Assembly: GCF_026914265.1 (NCBI RefSeq)
Contig: NC_069130.1
Span: forward strand, 12,079,700-12,143,699
Source of the DNA: Mya arenaria
Lineage: Eukaryota; Mollusca; Bivalvia; Myida; Myidae
DNA: 64,000 nt
Reading direction: 5' to 3'
The notes beneath the pieces were generated by a model that had not been told where the DNA came from, ran no database searches, and saw only the letters and a list, made by a program, of their open reading frames with translations. Position numbers and translations under genes: made by a program. Below, piece after piece: positions 11,828-23,339 of the stretch; positions within the stretch are counted from its first letter, which is position 1, and every line of letters starts with the position of its first letter.

Positions 11828-14135
11828 TTTTTTATTATGTGGTTAACGGGAGAGCCGACCATATTTTTTGCCAAAACCATAAAAAAAATAAAAAGTTTAT
11901 CGTTATCTTTTATTTTTATTTTGGCCGCCGACTGTCATTTTTTCTTGCGAAAAAAAGATTGATGACCTCCGATTATTCGGAGAGGATTTGTCAAATTTTA
12001 TACTTTTCCGCGTCTATAACGGCTTTTTTAATTGGATGTTCACTGCGCTTAAATATATGATGTAAGCCAATCAGAATCATCGTAATTGCATCGTCATAGG
12101 CCTGCCAAACAAGATGTCGGCATTTGATGTTAGCAACAATACGATAAATGCGTTATTAAATATTTTAAATTGATACTTATAGACGAAAACACTTCGAAAT
12201 CATTGGTACGCAAAGAAAAATTAACGTTATCAGTTGGTGAAGTTGTGGAATAATTTAATGCTCAGTTAAAAAGTAAAACGTTAAAATAAAGAAAGTCCTT
12301 GCCGAGAAACTGACAGATGGTTGGCGGATGGAGTTTTTAACAGATTGTTGTAAGTATGATCCTTATTAGCTCAAGCTTAGGGCATACTAATGTTTAAAGT
12401 GGTCTTAACATAGCTTAATAGAGTACAACTGAAAAAAACAATAATTAAGGATTTGCATTTTGCAGAAACTTTATTATTGTCCCTTATGAAATATATATTT
12501 CAATAAGGTACTCATTGCCAGAAGTAATGCATAACTGAAAAGATAATGGACAATAACTCGACACTGACAGTTAAATTTTTAAACATGTCCAAATGCTGTA
12601 CTGATTTGCTAAAACATAATTTCTGATATTCTACAGAAACATTTTGTGCACAATATAGATTCCAGTTATATTTTTTATGTTCATCTTTAAATGATGTTTC
12701 AGCCTCGGTCAAGGCGTTCATTATGTGCCGGGAGTAGGGTAAACGTAGGATTGTGTAAGGCCCAGCAAAATTGACATCATCTGAGGCTCAGTCAGTCACC
12801 GGAGTTGAGGAAGAGCTTCTTTACATATGCGGGGATCCGCTCTTCCAAGCAAGGACTTACAGGTACCAAATCATTGTCAAGGAAGGCTTGTCATGCAGTA
12901 CCTTATAGAGGCATCTTATTAAGAAGGTCGGACATTCAACTTTTCTAGCCTGAAAATCATCTACTTGAATACAAGCCTAACTCAGTGCCCAGTTTATTCT
13001 CATGAATTATGAAAAATGATCGTTGGCAAAGCATTGCTTAAGTGGCAGCCTGGTGATTCAATATGACTGACAGTTCACTCTATAACTACTTTGTTTAAGC
13101 CTGTATAACGAACCCATTAAATGAAGGTTACAAATGAATATGTTTGCGTTTTCAGGTCAAACAATGATTTTGGACGATATCTGCTTCTACTGTGGGGTTA
13201 GTGATGTTCTAGACACTGCGAGGTTTCAAGGAACATTTTGACATGGTTTGTCTGATATGCGCAACATGCAGGGAAACAAAACTTTTCAAGACTAGTGGGG
13301 CTCAGAAAACAATAAAAGAGTGCAACAAATAATAGTTCATTTCACCACAAAGAGATGCTTTGAAGTCTGAATAGAGACGATTAAAACTGAGGTGTTTATA
13401 TGTGTAACAATTAATTTTAGTCGTAGCAGTGACATTGCTACAATTGTTGTATATAATGTCTTCTTTTTTATTTCTTATAGATACATCTTTCTCTTGTGTA
13501 TGGAAAGCTGTAATATGATGATCATCTATGTGAAATTAATGTGTTTGGTTCTTGTAGTAGTATTTTTGCTTAAAGCTTAGAATCTTTAAGTGTATTTGTA
13601 TGTGACACAGGCTAAAGTGTAAAGAAATACAGCAATTATTTTTGTGTGGTGAGTTTGAACTAGAATGTTATAGTTGAAAACAGTTAAAATCGATATGTTT
13701 ACTAGTAAACATTTGAGACATAGATCTTTCACGCGCAAATTGGGACAGTCATTATCGATAGTGTATTGCAAAGAAAAATATCAAATAGAACACATGATAT
13801 GAAAACAACAGACTTATACAACAAATTCATTTCATTAATGAAACAAATTAAAATGTAGACAATTCTACATATTAACGTATTCAAAATAGCATAAAATAAC
13901 TTATTTTCAGTTTACAATAGTGTTTTTTTTTCAGTTCAAAAGTATTATCAAGGTGCAAAAAAGACACTATACAACGGTTGTAATAAATAAAATAAAATTG
14001 TTCTATCCTTACTTATATTTTTATTTTTTTGGTCGACTGGGGAAAATTTTGACTTTTATTTTTATTTTTCTATTCCTCCCCCCCCCCCCCCGACCCATTT
14101 TTTTAAAATATTTCCCGTAAACCACATAATAAAAA
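11828..14135. mobile_element. 2.3-kb DNA transposon inserted in the minisatellite
   Basis: The ends are inverted: TTTTTATTATGTGGTTAACGGG near 11828 and, on the minus strand from 14135, TTTTTATTATGTGGTTTACGGG. Subterminal runs of TTTTTATTTTTATTT and a poly-C tract (about 14077-14091) lie inside. The 40-bp repeats stop on one side and resume on the other, so this is an insertion. The inside has scraps of a broken gene: a start-like MSAFDVSNNTINALLNIL at 12114, EKLTDGWRMEFLTD near 12310 before a GTAAGT donor, and a Cys-rich segment with FYCGVSDVLD near 13185. All are interrupted by stops. The superfamily is not identified. Confidence 0.6.
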
Positions 14136-14144
14136 TATGTTGTC

Positions 14145-14275
14145 CCAAAGTTATTCACTATCAATATTTTGTCTTACGTGCTACCGAAGGGTATTCACTA
14201 TCAATCCGCTTTTTTGCGATGCAAGCTAAATTTATTCACTTTTGAGATGTTATCTAAAGTTGCACCTAAATTGAT
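14145..14275 (+). repeat. Remainder of the 40-bp array
   Basis: Three to four degraded units (TTATTCACTATCAAT motif) follow immediately after the transposon end. Confidence 0.8.
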
Positions 14276-15590
14276 TTAATTCGTGAAAACAAACTATCTA
14301 GCCTTCAAGTACTTATTGTTCATTCTAAACAACTAATGGCAGTTATAAAATATTAGGTGTTTTAAATATGATTTAGAAGATGATGTAATAAGCAGATATC
14401 TGATATTTTAGCAAAGTCTCCTACTCTAGCAATGAGATTCCTTTTTAAAACATTATTCATCAGTTTCATTTTTTACTACATCTGGTATTCACTTCAATCT
14501 AAAGAGTGTTGTAATTTTCTCTTTTCTCTTCAACTGGTATACAGTTCAATTAACTCTGCCTGTAGTATGGGTGCGGACATAAGGTTAATGTTTTGAAAAA
14601 TAGCTCTCAGAAACAAAGGATGTAATTCGAAATGTAAAATTCAAACAGATTGTTACTCATACTTTCAACTCATTAATGCATTCAGTCTGCAGTGATCATG
14701 TGTTCATGTCCTATTGCCATTTATATTTGCGAAAGTTTGCCAGACAGTTATTTAATGTTTGCAAACATAATCCGTTCAATAACACATTAACAGTTTGTTT
14801 ATCAATGCATATTATTAACACAGATATCATTCACTTCAACAATGATTAAAGCTAGGATTGTATTTGTTCAAATTGCCCATTGATATCTCATCAGACGTTC
14901 TTAAGTGAAATTCTTAAAGATGTGCTGGACGGTTGAAAGACGGACTGACGGACAAATCGGCAACTGAATGCTTCCCTTATTAATAAGTATTTATTTTACG
15001 TGATGGTAATATTAAACCGGATATAGACTGTTACTCGTCATTATTCAAAATATGTTCTGAAATTGAATAAATGCCTGATAAATGAGCACAGGTCGATATC
15101 AATAGGAATAGCCACATTTCAACTGACTAATAATAGCCGGGCAGAGAGGGGCGAAAGTGCATGTGCATCCAGTCCTTGAACAATTTGTTTACTTCCTCAA
15201 ATATTTGACCTTGACATTAATTGACCTTCATCGATAAATGACGATGAAAAACAATAATGCACCAAAGTTTCATTAACAGAAGAAAAATTGATATCTAGTA
15301 TGTTAAGTTTGTAAATAGTTGTTGCCCTTATTGCATAAGTAAATCATGTAATTGTTACACTACTTACGCTCATAAGCAACGGCTTAAACAGTAGTATAGT
15401 GTATAGATGACCTCTTTGCTGGTATAGTCCTGCTCGATACACCAGGAACTCGAACATGATCTGCTTGTTGGATTACTTAAGATTCTCGGACTAGCAAATG
15501 TATGGCCTTTTCCATGGAAAGAGCCAGTTATTCGCCTTTTTGTCAGATTTAGAAATCCGAATTGCTTTAACAATAACATATACGTATATA
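14276..15590. other. Non-coding, no gene seen
   Basis: No convincing exon on either strand. The minus-strand open frame at 15370-15780 overlaps the inverted end of the pogo-like element and is not a gene. Confidence 0.5.
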
Positions 15591-16269
15591 CAGTAAAACT
15601 GCGGTCGTTCGTACAAGCGGTCGTTTGAGAACCGGCGTTCCCTCGAGGTCGGAGCTTGGTCCCGAACCTTTTTCCTGCTATTTTCATATAGAATATACCT
15701 ACGCTGCATCGAAACCTAATTGTGTCGAGGAGTCGAGCAATATTCTCGGTTCCAAGTACACAAATCATGCACAAAACCAATGACAGTTGAAGGGCAATTT
15801 ATAAGGTGTGAACAACCGTTTAACACTGTTAATGCATGACCGATATTAATTGATATAGGCATGTTAGAAAATAATTATGAGAAATAAATGACGAGAAGTT
15901 AATTTTGAGAAATGTAAATGAGCAATAAAATATGAATAAATACTTCCATATCGATCCAACATCGGAAGCTCTGAAAAGAAATAATTTTTGTCACTTTATT
16001 TTGGAATATGGCCATTTTGTAAAAATAATCGATTTATTGACTTATTGATACTTCTTTTACATTTTCTTTTACAGCCTTTGAACATATGAGCGATTTCCAC
16101 AACGCAAAACATAAATGGTGTCTTAGTAAAGAGACTACTTCATACTTGAAACACACTGAAATATATTTCATAGCAGACCGGATAATTAAAAATCGGGTCA
16201 TTCGAAACATCGGTTCCCTCGAAGTTTAGGCTTGGTCCCCTATGACCTCGAGCGATCGCAGTTTTACTG
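15591..16269. mobile_element. Non-autonomous pogo/Tigger-like element
   Basis: It starts CAGTAAAACTGCGGTCG and ends with the inverted counterpart CGATCGCAGTTTTACTG. TA dinucleotides flank both ends (15589-15590 and 16270-16271). CAGT termini and TA target sites are known of pogo-like Tc1/mariner elements. The subterminal regions share a GTTCCCTCGA...GCTTGGTCCC block. No transposase remains in the 679 bp. Confidence 0.7.
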
Positions 16270-16346
16270 TATATATATATATGCCTAAAATCACATTATA
16301 GTATGATGAAACGTCGAAATCTGGATTGATACTTTATGGGTTTCAG

Positions 16347-16654
16347 ATCAAGAGTGGAATGTTTTGATAGAGAAGAAAGACATTGCTGGGATGAAAGCGC
16401 TGATTGAGAAAAGGCAGCCACCATCTACATATGACACGTTTAAACGCGCGATAGACTTCATGCACGATCAAGCAAAACTTGTAAGACAATTATGTCGTCT
16501 AGTTTCGGAAGACATCTTGACATTATTTGATCCTACGAAAGTCATCAAAGTGTACGCAGCAACTACTGAAGATAACCCCGACATTACATTTATTGTAGTA
16601 TCCCGTGATCCAGTTCCTGTACCAAAGTATAACGATTTTTTCGTGAACTTTTTT
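16347..16654 (+). CDS. Internal exon of an unidentified host gene
   Basis: An acceptor (GGGTTTCAG) precedes 16347 and a strong donor (TTT/GTAAGT) follows 16654. With two leading bases the exon is open for 102 codons and ends in phase 0. The peptide looks folded, with alternating charge: EWNVLIEKKDIAGMKALIEK near the start, a middle segment DILTLFDPTKVIKVYAA, then TFIVVSRDPVPVPKYNDFF. A possible next exon begins after an ATGCAG acceptor near 18089 (AYPDKLLAISIYPMYAKKYN, open 38 codons to a stop), also phase 0. No family is recognised. The 5' neighbour may have been displaced by the element at 15591-16269. Confidence 0.55.
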
Positions 16655-16983
16655 GTAAGTGTTAAAGTATATCACGCGCTTTAGTGGACAAAATATTTTT
16701 TTAATAATAACGTTCGCTGTAAGGAAAATTCGCGGCGATGTGCAAACTGTGGAAAAAAGGCGTGTTGTAGGTCATCGGATTTGTTCTTCTATCAAAGTTG
16801 TGGCAAGAGGTTGAATGTATTTTAGCGTGTGTCAGGTCACATTAAATAAAAAAACGTCTTAAAGAAAACATGATTAAGTAAGCATTTAATGTTCATTTCA
16901 TCATCGCTGGCTCCTCCAAATAAAACAACAAAAATACTTTTATTCGCTTGCCACGATTATGATAAAATAAAAGAAACACATCC

Positions 16984-17234
16984 GGCCCCAATTTCTCGAA
17001 ACTCCTTAAGAACCTTATAACAGGATTAAGCTAATCTCACTATTTTTGTTGTTCTATAAAATGTGTTATATTTACTTCTTCAAGAATTTTTAGAAATTAT
17101 GTGGGAACAATCTGTATGATTTTTAGAATAAACCATTTTTCATTTATCAAAATCCATTTTCAGTATGTATTTCGGCTAATTGAAATAAGCGACTTAAGCC
17201 TGTTAAGCTTAAGAAGTTTCGAGAAATTGGGGCC
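16984..17234. mobile_element. MITE with 27-bp terminal inverted repeats
   Basis: GGCCCCAATTTCTCGAAACT begins at 16984, and its reverse complement ends at 17234. Arms of about 27 bp match with a single difference. The 251-bp interior is non-coding. A second, partial copy starts at 45537 within a host intron. Confidence 0.8.
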
Positions 17235-17321
17235 TGATGTCCAATTCGATGTGTGGATATGTATTAATTTACTGGTAAGCGTTTAGAATGCTAAAATGTT
17301 AAGCTAGTATTATTGAACATT

Positions 17322-17860
17322 ATTTAAAAGTTATTATGTATTTAACAAGATATTTGTTATGCAATTAATATGTGATACTATTAAATGTAAATTATTCAGG
17401 AGTTCCGATGTAATTAACAATATATTGATTATGTAATTTAACTCTGATACTATTAAATGTAACTTATTCTGGAGTTTCGATGTAATTAACAATATATTGA
17501 TTATGTAATTTAACTCTGATACTATTAATTGTAAATTATTCAGGAGTTCTGATATATTAAACAAGATATTGATTGTTATTAACAATTATTTTTATGTATT
17601 AATTATGCAATTTAACTGTGATAATGTTAATTGTAAATGATTCATGAGTTCCGATGTAATTAACAATATATTGATTATGTAATTTAACTCTGATGCTATT
17701 AAATGTAAATTATTCAGGAGTTCCGATGTAATTAACAATATATTGATTATGTAATTTAAGTCTGATACTATTAATTGTAAATTATTCAGGAGTTCTGATG
17801 TATTAAACAAGATATTGATTGTACAATTTATCTGTGATACTATTAAATGTATCTCCTATT
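17322..17860. repeat. 72-bp tandem repeat, about seven units
   Basis: AT-rich units of about 72 bp, each with AATATATTGATTATGTAATT and TTCAGGAGTTCCGAT-like segments. The unit length is a multiple of three, so the minus strand shows repetitive open frames (SELLNNLHLIVSELNYIINI type). These are by-products of the repeat and not a gene. Confidence 0.9.
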
Positions 17861-18929
17861 TTTCTGTAACAATACTTAGTGCTATTTGTAGTTTTCATAG
17901 TTTACCATACGCATTTTACCGTCCGGCTTTAAACAACGAAGTTAAATAAAAGTTGCTCTTTGGCATCATTTGTATAATTATACAGATGACAATACTCTTT
18001 CTGTGTGTGATTAAATGCTGATGTTGTTAAGACAACGTATGAATAAGAAAGTATTATTTTGATGAACTGGTTTACTTCCAACCAAATGCAGGCTTACCCT
18101 GACAAACTTTTAGCAATTTCAATTTACCCAATGTATGCAAAGAAATATAACAACTTAATATACTTAATCACACTATTGTTTGTGAAGAGCGAGTTTAACT
18201 TTTAGGCGTTGAGTGATAGTTTATTAAGTACTGAGTACATATTTCTAAAATGTGCAAAAATGCAGCTACCTACTGAATATCCTTCAAAGACTACGCATTC
18301 TTTGACAATCAATACCTAGCCTTATGTCTTATTTTACATAATATTTTATCAGATCCAAGCTCAACTGCTGTCGCAATACAAACACAGATATAATAAATAA
18401 GATTCAAAATGGAGCTTTTATAATTATTTATATGAGTACACCTTATATTACGAAATTCTTCTTCATATAGTTCAAATACCAGAATGCATCGTTATTGAAA
18501 CTTAAAAATGTATGTACAGGATATCTTCTGAATATGCACAAAACCCTGAAGCGTTCAAGATAGCACATTAAGGCAGACCACTATATTGTTAACAATGTGC
18601 TTTTCAACCAAAATGAGATCGTACACATACAGGATTTTATTATATCGAACTAATCATCAATCATTTCACAAAAATGCATACCACGCAACCAATAATTAGA
18701 AATTGTATAATGCAGTAGGCATTTATTATATAGCATCGTGTATTCATTATTTAACTAATGATCTTTAAGAAGGTTTGTTTTATATAAAAGTGTATAAGTA
18801 TCTAATGTAGGAGCTTGCTGAAAAAGAACTGCGATAGTGTTTCATACATCTTTGGATAAGAAACAAAACTATTTCTTACCCTAATTGGCATTGTAGCAAA
18901 ATGAAATGATATTTTCTAGGTAGTGGACT
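17861..18929. other. Non-coding; one possible exon near 18089
   Basis: Apart from the candidate exon mentioned at 16347-16654, nothing is supported here. Confidence 0.4.
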
Positions 18930-19540
18930 TCACTGACACAAACACATTGGCATGAGCAATACAGAAAATAAAGATAATACCACCAACATGAAATTGATAT
19001 CTGTATATAAAATGATTATTAACATTATTCTTTTAATACAGGAACAGACAGAGTTAGGTTTTTGTAAAGTTATTTTAGAAGTTTTCTTTCTGAATTGTTG
19101 ATATTTTAATGGTATTTTAGACTTCTGCTCCATATTGTCCAGCAATATGCCCTCGAAGAATATAAGCGTTGTAAAAAGCCTTTTTCTGTCAAAGTTTAAA
19201 AAATAACTAATGATTTTGAGAAGTCCAATTTGAGAGTTGTTTTCACGCCATGCTTGGTTAATTTGATCTTTCAAGTTTAATTGATCATCAATAATACCAC
19301 CGAGAACAATATTGCTAGCGACTTGTTCAAGCATTTCACTATGCATTTCACTACTAACGATAATGTATTGATTTGTTTGGGTTTGTAACAACTAAAATTC
19401 ATGATGCATTTTGATTTGCACGGGTGGTTAAACATATTGCTGTTAGAGCAACATAATCATAGGAGAAACCATGCCGTTGTTCGCTACTGTTTCTGATAAT
19501 ATCATCAAAGTCTAGAAGCATTTGAATAACGTGATAAATT
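18930..19540 (-). pseudogene. LINE reverse-transcriptase C-terminal remnant
   Basis: The minus-strand frame 19391-18930 carries VLGGIIDDQLNLKDQINQA, followed by QIGLLKIISYFLNFDRKRLF. This resembles the segment after the catalytic YADD block of non-LTR reverse transcriptases (usual pattern LGVIIDxxLxFxxHI...KIGLLRRI). Just upstream (19400-19540) other frames hold ANQN...NPNKS-like text matching the W-N-P-K stretch of such enzymes. No catalytic motif survives. This is a short, old fragment. Confidence 0.5.
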
Positions 19541-21424
19541 AAGAGCCTTCTCTAAGCATAAAAAGGATTTTTTATTTCAAGCAGTAATAATTATATCATT
19601 TTACCAACTACACATCATCGTACAAGTCTGTAATTCCCATGTATATGATGCTACTTACAATGTTGCTGCTTTGAATGTATACGATAATCCATGATATGTT
19701 ATACTCTTCAAATAAAGAACAATTTTCCAGTGAAATGTCAACTAGAGACACAGCGCGCTTGTGGATTGCCCGTACCGAAAAAATAATTGTTATCACTGTA
19801 TAAAGTGTTCTTATCGACATTATTTTTTTGTAATTTTATGCAAGAATATATTAAGAAACGGCTTTTGAAAATACTAGTTCTGATAATGTGACTTTTAAAA
19901 TTAACATGCTTTTATTTCAAGTTCACCAGCACTTTGTTAAGTTTTGATATGTTATGTATGTTAATGTTATGTGATGTGTGTTGTTCATGTCTGAAAAAAG
20001 CTCATAGAGCTAATGTTTCTTGTTAGCATATACCCGACTTAAATAAACATTCGCGTATCTTTTAAGTTGTATATTTTATTATGTAGGAATATATGGCATT
20101 AGTTTAAGTTAACAAAAAAACAATAAGGTAGTATCATAATCAATTTGACAATTAATATGACAAATGTACTACTCCTGACAAAGTGCATTGAATAAAGTCA
20201 TAGAGTGAATAAAGAAGGCCCGACATAATTATTTATTTGAGAACAGCTTGCCAAATTCGGTGAAAAGGGATGTCTATCCAACTGAAGAAAATCTTTACTT
20301 GAGCAAAATGTAAACGAAGAGCATAATTTACTAACTATCACTAGAAAATGAATTTCAGCTTGCAATACGTCTACAAATTGACATAAAAATATATTCGTAC
20401 GCAAAACGTTTACATTTCATACCATGAATATTGTCTCGCGCAAATAATTCCACGATCATTTTGAGTGTTTAGTTGCTATTGCGATTAGATGTTTTTCCTC
20501 AACACCTGAATATGCTCCAAATAGTATTTTACATTTCCTGTTCATGTGTCAACTAAGCAAATTGGAACATACTTGATATTAAGGAATGCAAGGCGTCGGC
20601 ATTGCAAAAAGAGGTACACAAAGTAATGTCCTTATCAATGTATGTGCTTTATATAACGGTCCCTCAAGCCCAACCGTTCATGCGCTAGTGGTCTAGAAGG
20701 GGCATACCTGAATTCACCTAGACCCTAATTTAAGTAGATAAATAAATGTTTCAATATCACTATTACCTGGATTTTTTCCAGATTCTCAGAAAACATGTAT
20801 ACTGATCCGGTTAATTTTTATTGTAAACATAAGGAAACTATTAAATTTACAATGTAAGCATAGTTGATTAATAATACATTGGTACATTAAACCAGATTCT
20901 CAGATTTCTTCGATAAATTATTCAAAAGTAATCCTTGTTGTTGAGTTATATCAATAAATCCAAAATGTTCAATTTCTATTTATTTTTAACATAAATGTTT
21001 ACTTTTTTAAGAAACGTTAACCTTACACTAAACCTCAGACTAGACCTTATATTCAACAAATTCTTATTCTACAATTCCTATACATGAATAGTTAAAGAAC
21101 CCTTAAAGATTCGTAACAAAAATGCTAAGTATTTTCTTATAGAATTAAACAAGAAGAAAGTGTTTCCTTTTTAATAAATATATGGCACCTTGCACAGAAC
21201 AATAAACAAAAAAACATCTTAAGGAATATAGTTTAAAATTCTAATACAGTACAATATACCACTCAATAAATATATGTGATTGAATCAGTAACATTAAATT
21301 GTAACATTTCACAACCTCTTGATGCTCAGCATAACGACGAAAAGCGACATTAACGGATTGGGATTGTCAACGTCTTTCCAGATTTAAGCCAAATGGATGG
21401 TGCTCATTCTGTCTTCAGTTCTGA
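19541..21424. other. Non-coding, nothing recognised
   Basis: AT-rich sequence without exon signals that I can support. Confidence 0.5.
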
Positions 21425-22125
21425 AGTATATGACGGACAGTTTGAATATTTACTGTCTGGATAACGGGATCAGGGTCCTTCTGCCTTCCTTTCTGAGGTA
21501 AAGGACTCACAGTGTAGGTATTTACTGTCTGGTCATGCGGGGTCAGGGTCCTTCTGCCTTCCTTTCTAAAGTATATGACGGACAGTTTGAATATTTACTG
21601 TCTGGTCATGCGGGATCAGGGTCCTTCTGCCTTTCTTTCTGAAGTTAATGACGGACAGTTTGAATATTTACTGTCTGGTCATGCTGGATCAGGGTCCTTC
21701 TACCATCCTTTCTGAAGTATATGACAGACAGTTTGAATATTTACTGTCTGGTCATGCGGGATCAGGGTCCTTCTGCCTTTCTTTCTGAGCTATATGACGA
21801 ACAGATTGAATATTTACTGTCTAGTCGTGCGGGATCAGGGTCCTTCTGCCTATATTTCTGAACTATATGACGCACAGTTTGAAATATTTACTGTCTGGTC
21901 ATGCGGGATCAGGGTCTTTCTGCCTTTCTTTCTGAAGTATATGACGGACAAGTTGAATATTTACTGTCTGGTCATGCGGGATCAGGGTCCTTCTGCCTTT
22001 CTGTCTGAAGTATATGACGGACAGTTTGAATATTTACTGTCTGGTAATGCGGGATCAGGGTCCTTCTGCCTTTCTGTTTGAAGTATAGGACTCACAGTGT
22101 GGATATTTACTGTCTGGTTCATATC
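21425..22125. repeat. 73-bp tandem repeat, about 9.5 units
   Basis: Units of 73 bp begin at 21425, 21498, 21571, 21644, 21717, 21790 and so on, each with TTGAATATTTACTGTCTGG and GATCAGGGTCCTTCTGCC. Units 2 and last share a variant start (GGACTCACAGTGT), which suggests a higher-order or edge variant. No coding role is seen. Confidence 0.93.
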
Positions 22126-23339
22126 AGGATTTCTTACTTGGAAATGCATCCCTGAACAACGTTTTGTTGAAAATATTATTTCTTTTGCGCAAAAATAGAA
22201 TAACGAATTCACTTAAGAGGAGTTTGATATGTTGGTCATACAGTCTTACATATTGTGCATCTTATTTAGATAGTTAATTGAATATCACGATGTTCTGATG
22301 GACTGAAACAAAATCGGTCAGCTATAATATTCATTTAACAAGCTGTCATCTGTTCACCATTGTCCACAATATCAGCCAAGATGTATTGTGTATTCTGCAA
22401 TAACTGCTTTTTGATGTATATTTCAATACAAAAGAACCACACAAAATAAAAAAAATCGACTATAAATAGCATGGCGAGATAATGAACCTTCTACCTCTTA
22501 TAATAGCTGTATTTCCTGCGGCAAACTTTTAAGTCTGAAATTTGGGATACAACTGTAAAATTTCAATCTAATTTGTCGAGAATCAGGTATATTTATGTGA
22601 ATTTTGAAAGATGGTACCCCTCATATTTTAACAGAACTGTTAAGTTATCTACATATTTGTAAGGTCAATATTTTAAAATCTATTGCAAATATCGTTTGAT
22701 TATCTGCCCTCGTCTGTGTTTGCCCGCGAGATTCAATAAAACATATATAAGTATGATACTTACTTATAAACTCAATTCCGGTGTGCTTACTAAAACCAGT
22801 GTGACGTTGAAACACATTTTACATGTGTCCTCTATACCATCTAGGGGCTTCACATATAAATTATACCCATTCATGACGCAATCGAAGTCTGCCAAATGAT
22901 ATGATGCGGACACAACAATAATGGTATGTTACCCGAAAATTCGCCTTCTTTCTGGCGTGTTCCATTCCGTGGCATCAGGAAGTCGTATTAAAAGTGGGAA
23001 CACTCTCAACTTTGTCCATTCCGTAAACGAAAATCATTATCAACGCTGCGCGCTTAATGCCATTGGTTGTAACAAAGGGAACGGTCACGTTTTTCCTAGC
23101 TCTGTTAAAAAGTAAATTTATTATAGTTGATATATATGTAAATGGACAAAAATTATATTGTTTTGAAGGAATTACGGAGGTTTATCTGATGGATAACAAT
23201 TTTGTGTTGGGATATACAGTGACAAGTGAGTTATTCAAGGTGTTCTGGAAAACAATAGAAAATCAGCAATAGTTAAGGAAAGGATTACATTTATTGTTGT
23301 GGGATAGTACTGGATAATTCTTTTTTATAAAGCGGCCGG
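22126..23339. other. Mostly non-coding; unassigned open frames 22921-23272
   Basis: Overlapping open frames at 22921-23115 and 23057-23272 (the latter containing FEGITEVYLMDNNFVLGYTV) look mildly protein-like. They lack splice signals and a recognisable family, and may belong to the 5' part of the LINE that follows. Confidence 0.3.

Noticed and set aside
15370-15780. 136-codon minus-strand frame
   Set aside because: Overlaps the inverted end of the pogo-like element and lacks any domain or splice support.
17334-17810. Minus-strand frames with repeated SELLNNLHLIVSELNYIINI
   Set aside because: Product of the 72-bp AT-rich satellite, whose unit is a multiple of three. No start context, splice or domain support.
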